Assembly (NCBI GenBank): GCA_036245525.1
Contig: BTPG01000006.1
Span: forward strand, 94,505,417-94,569,416
Length of the DNA: 64,000 nt
From: Semisulcospira habei
Lineage: Eukaryota; Mollusca; Gastropoda; Semisulcospiridae
Direction of reading: 5' to 3'
In this document: positions 24,301-35,900 of the stretch, piece after piece
Layout of the letters: each line of letters starts with the position of its first letter
Position numbering within the stretch: position 1 is the first letter of the stretch
Position numbers and translations under genes: made by a program
Notes under the pieces: generated by a model
Seen by the model: only the letters and a program-made list of their open reading frames with translations
Told to the model about the DNA's origin: nothing
Databases searched by the model: none

Positions 24301-26890
24301 TGCGGCGATGCCGCTGCAAGGTCACACGATAATCTACAGCTGCACGCTTTTGGAGGTCGCGATAATCTACAGCTGCACGCTTTTGGAGGTCGCGATAATC
24401 TACAGCTGCACGCTTTTGGAGGTCGAAAGCGGTTTCTCAATAGGCATAGGTTCTCATGAGACACTGCGGCTACAGGGATTCAGTCGTGAGAATCTATGTC
24501 TGTTGCAGGTCGCTGAGGGACTGAACAAAATGTCCAAACTGCACTGATCCGCGCCAGTCGCACCTTCCAGGTATCCAGGTGGTCGTGATCAGAGAAGATG
24601 ATGTTGCCGTCTGTGTCTTTCGGGAAGTTGTCGTCACCGTCCTGGAAGGAGACCACAAATAAATAACTGTCACGCAGATAAATCCTTCCTTCATTGCATT
24701 TTTATTCCTCGTTATATCTTGCTGTTTATACTAATGATTCAAGATAATGTTTCAGTCCCACTGGTCATGTACATTACATGTAATATGTTATAGACTGATT
24801 ATAGACTGAGAGTTAGATCATTCGAGACGTGCCGCCTCCGGAAACGCGGCTTATGTCGCGTATCCGTAGGCGGCACGTCTCAAATGAGTTAACTCTTCAT
24901 TGCGACTAGAAGATCAGTTTTTTTTTTTTTTTTACTCGGAATCAATTGGAATCGAGACATTGAGCCTAGCCCAGTTACATATAGCGCACCAGGGCCGACG
25001 TCGGTTGAAACTGCGGCCGATGTCAGCCCAAGGACCTTTTGCGTATTTCAAACACACCTGAAACTCTTTGCAGGTCCTTGTACATTTGACAAGACGAGTT
25101 ACAAACATATGGTAAATTGACCGTGTTGTCCACAAATTTAGTCTGAAAAATTATTCGATTTGTTGATCATACGAACCCGCAAAATATTCAGTAATTATAT
25201 TTGATAATAAACAGACGACCTTGAATGCCATTGGCCAATGGATGAGGACGAGGTCAAGGTAGGTCATCTGGAGTTTGGCCAGACACTTCTCCACGTTCAG
25301 CTTGACTCGCTCGCGCCCGTGGTAAGTTCCCCATATCTGTCGTAAAACGCACACATAAATTGATTAAAAACCATTTTCAAAATGTAAGTATTGAAAGTGT
25401 GCACGCACATCAACGTGCCACTGGCGAAAAAAACAAACGAAAAGGATAGGGGGGGGGGGGAGGGGGAGTTGGGGGAGGGCAGATAAGCCCTGTCTGGGCA
25501 TGATACATGTATGGCCAAAGTATCCTTTGGCCACGCCCATATCCTTTGGCCACGCCCACTTCCATGCCACCCTAGGCCCTCTCCATTAAAAGATCATTTG
25601 GGGTCACGCCTCTTCAACAACCATCTTTATTTGGCAGAGTACGTTGTAAGCCATATACCTCTTTTATGTCAGGTTGTCCCCCTCCCCTCCAGCCCCACAT
25701 TCCCTTAACCCTTTTCATCATGATACACCCATTGCTTGAAATAAATGTGACTGATAGATCAAGGGTGGTGCCAGGATAGCTTGGCGCCTAAGGCGCCAAG
25801 CTATTCTGGCACCGCCCTTGAACTAAAGCATTTGATCTATTTCAGTCCTAACCTGTAATGCAGCCTTCATTGGACAATAAGCAAATTTTACAAAATCAGC
25901 CTCAGGATGTAATGTGTTAACTCATTCGAGACGTGCCGCCTCCGGATACGCGGCATAAGCCGCGTATCCGGAGGCGGCACGTCTCGAATGAGTTAACAAA
26001 GTATTATGCAACACAGTCTGCGACCACTGGTAGAGGAGGGGCAAATTAACACAGGTGACGACCAGCTGCGAACTTGAGACCGGACCAACTACGGAGACAG
26101 GACTAACTTTAACGCATATCATACTGAGGCTAAAAGCTTCAAATTTGTACACTGCCATAAGCGCGCTACATTATAGTACTTTCAGATAAGGATATAGACC
26201 AATGGCCTTAGTTCAAGGGTGGTGCCATAATAGCTTGGCGCCTAGAGGCGCCAAGCTATTCGGGCACCACCCTTGAACTATTTTAGTCAAACTTATTTTA
26301 GTCACACACTGGTGTATTCCGAATGATAAGGGTTAAAGGGCAGATCCACTTAGAAGATAGGACAAAAGTGGGAAGACAGCACCAACCTTGCTGGTGATGA
26401 AAATGTCTTCCCTCTTGATGGTTCCGTCCTCGATTTTCTCGGCCACTGCTCGTCCCACCTCGTCTTCGTTGTCGTAGACCCAGGCACAGTCGATATGGCG
26501 GTAACCAGCCTCAATCGCTGTCTTCACGCCCGCGTATATTTCATTGGGCTTAGCCTGAAACACGCCAAGACATCAGCTGACCCTTTTGTACATACAAGGC
26601 CGGGTTTCCAGGGGTTCCGCCCCCCCCCCCCTCCCTCGCCCCCGCCCCCCCCCCCCCCCCCCCCCCGATTCAAAAGTTTATGAATTTCGCGTATGTCCCC
26701 CCCCCCCCTCCTCCTCCACACACTTTCACGCATATATGCGTTTTACTTTTTTTTTTTTTTTTTTTTGGTTCTCCCCTAGTAGTGTACGCGTTTGAAAGTC
26801 GATATTGGTGATCTCTACTGAACTAACATCGCATGATATCACTTGATATGAATCGATTATGATGGCTCATGATGGTGCATGGGCGGATCT

Positions 26891-26927
<37 letters not shown>

Positions 26928-29900
26928 TGGGGGTGGGGGGTCCATAGGTTTCGGACACAAACATCCCCTAACCTCCCCCCCCCCCCCCCCCATCAGTCCC
27001 CCCCTCTCTCTTCACCCCAACACTCGAAAGTCGTATAATATGCGAAAGTAAAAGATTATCTGGCCAATTCCAACCCTATTTGGCACGCGCACAGTCGTGC
27101 GCGGGCCAACTATGGCGGGTGTCGGCCAGAGGACAGTGGGAGGTGGGGGGGGGGGGGGGGACGTGCTTTCACATCCAGCCGACGGATTAGAAACTATGTA
27201 CGACTTATGAGTGAGCGACTTACTGACATGGACAAATGATAACGGGCCACATTACTTTATCACTTATTGACTGCATGCGCACACGCTGACTGTCCCAAGC
27301 GACATGTCCCTGTGGCATGAGAATTTCGCGCGCGAAGACGGTAACACACGAAAATGACTCAAGCCAGATCAGTCAGTCGGGCGTGCGTCAAAGTCATCCC
27401 GCCGCGTCGACTGATCTGGCGTAAGAGGCGCACGCCAAAGTCATCCAGGGTCAGTCGATCTGGCGTGATGGTTATATTGGCTTTACATCGGCTTGGGCCG
27501 GATAGACTAACGAGCATTTTCCATGACAACCCTCTTAAATTCACAACTCTTTAAAAACCATTTCCAAACTAAAATTATTATATATTATTTTTAACCACCC
27601 CCCCCCCCCCCAAAACTTAATTATACCTTTACACTTTAACAACATAACATACTTCTATTTCTTACACCCACCCCTAATTCAACTTAAAAACTATACTCCC
27701 TCAATATCACCTTAAACTCTTCCATCATTCACTCATCCCCTCCTAATCACTCCCCCATTACATCAACAATATCAATCCTTACTATATCCCACTTCCCCAT
27801 CCCCCTTTTTACTTTTACCACCAACATAACATACTCCCAATCTCAACATATACTACCTCACTACAACACACTAGAATAAGTAGTTTAAGAGCTCATTATC
27901 TATCGCTCATATAATGATTGTGTGTGTGGGTGTGTTCTAATTGTTCTAGATATAATTGTAATATGATGAAAATAACAGCAGTAAATCATATTTCAATAAT
28001 ACCCATCAATAGAAGAATGTAGTCTTCAACCTACATCCCCGCGTCTCCTTCGCCACACTACCCCTCCTTCCTCTTGTGATCACCTATCAGTACGCACACT
28101 CAGTGCACACCTGTCACCTACTACATCAGTGACTCATCCATCAACTACACCTCTGCCTCCACCACACCCACACACCCAAATGTGACACACCATGACTCCA
28201 CCCAGACCTGCAACTATCTATCTGACTCCGCGCCGTCAAAAAGCCTCCTCGTCACAGCTCAGTGTCTCCACTGCCAGTCCCACCCACATTACTATATACA
28301 TCCAATTGGCCCAGATGACTCTGTTCACGCTCAAATCTTAACCTGTGTTTGTTAAGAGACTATAGTCTATTAAGTGTCTCTCTCGCAAGTTGTGAAACGG
28401 CCACTACACCCTGTGTGTCGCACAAACACACCTCCCTAGTACCACCGTTAATCTCCTCCCTGATGTAACTCACCGTACTTCTCTCCTGACTGATTAATAC
28501 CATGCAACTCTCTCAACCTCCTAGTACCTGATCTAACCCGATACGCCCTTACCCGACTCACACGTGTCACCATTTGCCAGGTAGTGTACGTCCCGACTTC
28601 TCACCTCTCTCCCCATACACCGTCCTAACATGAATCTTGTGATCTACCTATCCTGTACGCACTAGATATATGTCAGCTCACATACCAGACCTCGAACGCT
28701 GAACACTATCACCTAGCTATATCACACTGCTGTCCTTGCTACAAAACCTACCAGAATGTTAACAGATACTCACACTCAAACTAGAGTGTGTGTCTCCTCT
28801 CTATCACTGTCACAGTATCTCATCTAGTTCTAACCCAACAGTCATATGCCTCGTATGGACATCTTGTCACTCAGTGTAATAGAATCGTGAGCTACTACAC
28901 GATAAAAGAATTGCATCATCCATGAATTGAGTAGGACTCTCCTAAACTGCTGACCACCCCAATGTGTTGTTCTCTCAGAGATCATCCGTGTGCTTCGTCA
29001 CTAACTAACCTATGTACACCTGTCTCTCTACTCTATCTCTGTCCTCTCGTTGTGTCAACCGTAAGTTGAGATTTCCCAATCTCCATCCTTCTAGTGTGTC
29101 CCAAACTAGTATTATCACCTCTATCCACATATATTGAATAATCATTCTTCCTGTTCTGTCATATCAATGTGTAACATGTCCTGAGTTCACGCTTAGTTAC
29201 ATGCACCAGTAATGTATGCCTGTCTCAATAAGAAACATCAACCCCCTCAACAATGATACTCTCTTGTACTTAATATTTACCCCCCCCGCATATCTCTCTC
29301 ACCTCTGTACTCTATAAGACATTACATCGTCTCCATCGTTATGAAAACTCAATCACTCGTCACAAGAGTAGTGATATGACATCGGTCAGCTACCACACCT
29401 CAGTCTCAATTCAATAAAACTACAAGACTTCACCTCCACTCACACACCGAATACCACCACACTAGTCGTTCCCTCTGTACTGTTTCCCTCTCAGATAAGC
29501 AGACTCTTATACCTTAATTCTCTATCGCAATATAGTGTCGCCCTCCGCTACTGTTATCTCCGTCACTTCCGACTTTGATATCTCCCATCATTGTAAAAAC
29601 CTCCTTCTATCTGTGATCAAACCAAGTGACACTGTTGTAGATCAGAGAACTCTCAGTTCACTTATCTACAATGTGCCATCATCCATATCTCTCCATAGAT
29701 AACATATACCCAAATACTTTCTTTCCCTATCACTGTTGTACACAAATACATCTTCTCTGTTGTCTATGTCTGACATATCATCCAATATGTAAGACTCATA
29801 TACATATACATATTTCCTACTATGTAACACCTTTATGTCATCTCTACTAATATACTCATACTGTATCCAATATGTACATAAATGTACTCCAATCTGATAT

Positions 29901-32900
29901 ATATAGATATATAAATGTAATGTGGTGTGTCTCACCAACTCCAATATCACTACATAGCATTTCTCATCACCCCCCCCCCCTAACTGTTTACATACTCCCT
30001 ATAACAACCACCTAAATCCAACCCACACTAGTCCACCCATTACTCTAATTACCCCCAACTCTCCTACCACGACCTTTACTCCCACACAAGATGTACTACC
30101 TGTAAGTATGTAGTTAGACAACACTCCACCTGCTCACAGCTCCAGTATGTCACGATGTCAGTATAAGTACCACTACCCTAGACATTTACCCACTCTAATA
30201 CCACGTGTGTCTATCATCATCACGATCTGTCCTACATAATCAGATGTGTATCTATGGTTCTCTCTCTATCCGTATGCAACACTCTACGTTCTCCAACGTA
30301 CACATCCATCCTCACACATCTATATCTGTAGACTTGCATATGTATGTACTATCTCTTCTACTCACGAGAGTATATAAATGTGTACGTCAGACATAGAAGT
30401 GTCTACTTACCACCCCACTTCAGTGTCCACTACTAATATGATTTCCATCACACTATGTCGAGATACTTGATATGTGTTTCTCACAGAATCCCCCATCATA
30501 ACTGTGAACATATCCAATGCTGTTTCCTACTGTATGTGTCTCTATAGTCTGTGTCTTACGCACTTCACGACAAGTCTCACGTGTCAGTGAGTCTATATTG
30601 TAGATATGCTATCAGAATATATTGTTCATCATCTCCTGCACTTACACACACACTTATTGTTCTCTCGCTATCTCACTTCCAAAGAAGACTAATCATAGTC
30701 GTGTGTGTACATTGTTGTGTCAATGACGTACCTGTACTGATATGAGATAGATGATCTTAAAGTTGTATATCCTCTTAATGGATCATAAAAGTATGTAACT
30801 TCGGTGTGAAGGATACAACATGTCTCATCTGCAAAGTTATCCCGACTTGTGTCATTGATATCATGCTATCATCACTATGAGTCCATGTGTGTAGCTGCAA
30901 CCCTGTAATCCTCATTGACGTTCTATACAAGGCCACACGTGTCAGTATGTTGACGAAACTACTCCATCTGATGTCTTTACACAATAATACACTCCCATAT
31001 GATAGCTCTGTGTGTTCCGTGCCTTGTGTAACGTGCCTCTCTTTATCACCCTGTCTCCATTATGTTACTGAGTGTTTGAGTCGTGCGTATATCACCGTTC
31101 CGACTCACTCCCGATCTGATGATCACCCATCTGTGTACTGATAGATGATAGTGTGTTCTTAATCAAGACACCCCCACAAGATCACCCCATTCTCTCTGTT
31201 ACTGAATCAATATACAGACCCAAGCCTCGCGTCCCTGTGCTACTGTGTGGTGCAAATTCGACTCTGTGGTCAGTGTCATTGTGTATGTAAAATACTTATG
31301 TTAGTGTGATATGTGCTCTTGATCAGGAGGACAGTTCATTATAACTCTAGCATACCCCTGTATGACAGCTTCTCTCGTGATCGTCAGCTAGCGTTATCTC
31401 TATATACCAGTATAGTGATCGATTCATAGATGTCCTCGGATCTAGACTATTGTGTATTACGGTATGTAGAGTAGCTGACCGAGAGTGGTGTAGTGCTCAC
31501 TGTGATTCTTTTAGACGCTGTATGTGAGGTTGTGTCCAGTCACGTATGCTTTGTGAGACCAGATATGGACCGAGAGTAGCAGGGAGTGCTAGTGTGTTCA
31601 GTGACCAGTTATATACTCTACCAGAGAGTCCTGACATTGATACTTGCTTGCTGCGTCTTGAGTGGATCATTTCAATTGTTGTGTACCATCGTCTCGACAT
31701 AGAATAGTATGTGATGTCATGAGTCACTGCGAAGGTGCGTGCTACTATACTGTACATGCCTCGACGCACGTGCTATCTTCTATGATATCACGAGCGTGCA
31801 CAGAGACTAATCTTGTATTCGCAGAGAATCGCGCGCCTATTAGCCGTGTGTCGTGTCGCTCAGTGTATAGAGTGTGAGAGCGTGCATAGAAGTGCTAGAG
31901 ATAGTAGATAACATGTCGTCTTGTGGTAGGTTAGCCATCGCTCTGATGTAAAGCTGCTCAGACGTGCTCTTCTGAGAGAGTTCACGTATTTAGGTTTCGA
32001 TGAGAGCACGATCATTGAACAGGTGCAGCGGACTCTCCGCTGGCCCCATGTGTTATCTGACATAGGAGCCCCCCCACCCGAATGAGCTATATTACCTGGT
32101 AGACGGCTGTATGTTGTCGACGGTCCTATACAGCGTGCGTGTGAACTTTGCGAAGTCACGTGGCTAGAGTGTGAGTATGAGAGTTGTGCTCTTGGTTGAC
32201 GCTCCTTGGTGTGCTATTGTGTGGTGAATTGTAATTAATTGGTTGGTGACAGAGAGAGTGTCGTCGCGGTTCTATATGGTGTTGTAGTAGTGCCTTGGCT
32301 CATAGGAGTGCGTCGCGCCAGACGCCTCCGTGTCAGCGCACGTCTTTGTGCTGAGCGCATCAACACACTGCTCCACTCTTACTCACCGGCACGTCTCTCC
32401 CGCGCTGAGAGAGTCGTTCGACGGCTGGGATCCGTGTATGCTGCCATAAACTATACTGTCATCATAACTATTCGCGACGATGATCATACATACTCTTGAC
32501 GTGAGTATCTGATCTGAGAAGTGTCCTTGAGACAGAGAGAAGTCTTGGCTCCCTCAGGCGCACCCTTTGATAATATTCAGTGATAGGGTCAGATGTCCTG
32601 TCCAGTTCTCGTCTATGTAGCCGCGTCTAACCAGAGCGCAGAAGCAGCTATTCTCGACTATTCTAGACATTAGACTATTGTATGTAAAGATCTCATCTAC
32701 GAGAGGCGTGTCAGTCGGACGCCTCGTGCGTCTGCGTATCGCGACGCACTCGCACTCACCCACACACCACTCGGCTAATAGGCGTGACCGAATGCGCCTC
32801 GATTGTACCGTCGTTACACACACGGCGTCGGATTTTTCTCCTCTAGTAAGTGTCACCGTTAATTCGGGCGGACCGTCGGGGGTTCTTTCTCCGGGTACTC

Positions 32901-35900
32901 CGGCTCTTCCTCCCCCACGACTTTGGTATCAGTTTCAGCCCACTTAATCAAATTTCAAATACAAACGATTTTGAATTTCCAAAAACTACAGTAGCTCGCT
33001 TGAGCTTGCCCTTAGCACCACGTGAATGTTCTGTGTTTATGTACAGTGTGTGAGTGAGTGCGCGTGATTCACGTGAGCGTGCTTGTTGGGTTCAGTTCGC
33101 GGCGGCGCTTTGAGCCGATTTTCAATTGGGATAAAGCGCCTATTTAATGCGCTTATTATTATTATTATTATTATTTAATCTGACACTACCCTTAAATTGT
33201 CATGGTCAATCCATCCCCTGCAACTGGCACATAGTCGTTAGGCAACACCTCCAAAATTTGAGAAATGCCTTGGGGCTAAAAGGGTTAAAGGCCCTACGCC
33301 CTCCCGGAGCATTCTCAACCGACTGTTGCATAAAATGAACTGTTTGATGAATATCAACCTGACCTGATATACATAAAATGTGTGATACTAACGCCTCCTA
33401 ACGATCGGCTAAGGTTGTTATTTTGTTCATAACTGCGTGATATCACTTTGTGTCAGTTTTACCGCTGATGCCACGTATGCGTCGCTCAACTTCACCAAGC
33501 GCGAGAGCCGAGGTAAAAGCTATTTATAGCTCCAAATGATTCCACTGAGCGGTCCTCCCTCAACTGACAGAAAGTAACTGGTGATATGATATAACGACCT
33601 TTGTAGGGATATATCACAGTCACGTGTCACACTTAATTAATCTGCCCGTGATTGAAACATGCAGTTATTCAGTGATGCCCGGAAATCAATGTAACACTAG
33701 CAGGCTTGTACGGCCGTCACCACGCCGACGCCGCATAGTTAGTTTAAGAATGGGAGCCGGTCCAGCCGCCGTAGATGGCCCGCGCACAGTTGTGCGCGGC
33801 GGGCCAACTATGGTGCCGGGGTGTCGGCCCAAGGACTTTTTTTTTTTAAAATCTAATAGAGCCACAAACATGACAGCGCTATATCCGACTTCAAGATATT
33901 CTGCTGTGCGTATTACTGAGGCCGGTTGACCTGTATTTGGAAAGATTGAGCTTAGCGGCTCAGCCGTTGTTAGCGGATGGGCGGGGAGGGGGGGGGGGGG
34001 GGGCGGGGACGTGCTTTCACATCCAGCCGACGGATTAGAACTATGTACGACTTATGAGTGAGCGACTTACGGCGTTAGGACGCGACCGTTGTAATTGGAA
34101 ACCACTGACATGGACAAAATAATGATAACGGGTCACTTTACTTTATCACTTATTGGCTACATGCGCACACGCTGACTGTCCCATACGACTGAGATAAACC
34201 CGGTGTACCTGTAGCCGAGAATTTTGTGCGCTAAGTCGGTAACATGCAAAAATGACCGACTCTCACGCCAGATCAGTCGACCCGGCCGCCGCGTCGACTG
34301 ATCTGGCGTAAGAGGCGTACGCCAAAGTCATCCAGAGTCGGTCGATCTGGCGTGATGGTTATCATTGGCTTTACGTCGGCTCATTTGGGCGGCGGATAGC
34401 CGACTAACTGACGAGCATGAAATGATAGTCCAGAAATGATAGTATACAAACTGTGACATTCTAGCATTTCCGACATCATCCTTGGCAAAGCCGGTCTGTA
34501 AGCAAGTGGTACCCGTACCCTATTCACACCTTAACACAAAGCGGTCCGGCATCTCTTCGATGATTCCCTGAACGAGCCTAGATCAATCACTTTTACCGGA
34601 ACTGACACGTTAACATCTGTACTTACTTACTTACACCTGTCACCCCTCCCCGGGTATAGGCCGTCGACGAGAGACCTCCAGCGACTCCTGTCCTGTGCTT
34701 CTCCTTCGATTTTACTCCAGGTGGTTCCCAGTCTCTTGATGTCTGCTTGGAGGTCTCGACGCCAGGTGTTTCTTGGCCTGCCTCTTTTCCTCTTTCCCTG
34801 GGGGTTCCATGACAATGCCTGCCTAGTGATACTGGAAACTGGCTTTCTCAGACTGTGACCAATCCATCCCCATCTTCTTCGCCCAATTTCATTCTCTGCT
34901 GTTATCTGCTCTGTTCTCTCCCAGAGTCTGACGTTGCTGATCTTCTCTGGCCAGTGGATTTTCAAAATTCGAAGGCAACTGTTTATGAAAGTCTGTACTC
35001 TGTTGACTGTGGTTTTTGTCAATCTCCACTAAAGTCTCTGCTCCATATAGGAGAACTGCTTTTACGTTGGAGTTGAAAATCCGGACTTTGGTGTGTTGTG
35101 ACAGCTCTCTGAAACTCCACCTCCTCCAACGGGGTGCCACTAGCAAGCAAGACTGGTTCTTCCCTGGTTGCGTTCAGCCTCATTGTCTTTGTTTTCTGTC
35201 TGTGGATGGTGAGGCCCACTTGGGACGAGATTAACATCTGTAGTATTTGCTAATAAATCGTGATGCATCTATACACAGTTTCAGCATTTTTTCATCTACA
35301 TCTTGATATTTTAAAGTAATTTGTAACATTGTCAAAAAGTACTGATGATTTTCTTTAGTTTATAATGCTAATACCTATTCCCGTCTTCTACGCGGAATGA
35401 CTGATGCTGATGACTCGCGTGAATACAGCCCCGTCGGAATTCAGCCAACGATACATCAATGATGTCAACGTTTGAGACACACACAAAAATAAATAAATAA
35501 AATAAAATGACGCCAGTTTTCTGAATAGAGATTTTGCCAGAGAAACTAGCGGCGTCACAAAGAGGTACATGTCCACAGTGTTCAGTCCACACACGGTGTC
35601 ATCGGACTTCCATTGCTAATATGAGTTTCCAACTGACTTGGATTTCACGAGCAACAATGCGATTAAACTTTTTGAAAACAGTCGAATCACCAAGCATTTG
35701 AAAATCGAAAAAATGTCTATTTCAGTCAGTTTTTTTTTTTAAAACAATAAAGCAACTGGTTTGAATGCACTTTCACGGTAGGTTTTCAAGGCAAAGACCA
35801 AATTGTTCCAGACCGGAACGGTATACTATGTTATCCCAGGCAGCACCTCACTGTAAGACTAGGACTGAGATAATTATGGCGTGTGTGTGAGGCGGGTGGG

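Noticed and set aside
24328..24426. Three 33 bp repeats that might look like a CRISPR array
   Set aside because: The repeats are contiguous with no spacers, and the surroundings are a eukaryotic intron.
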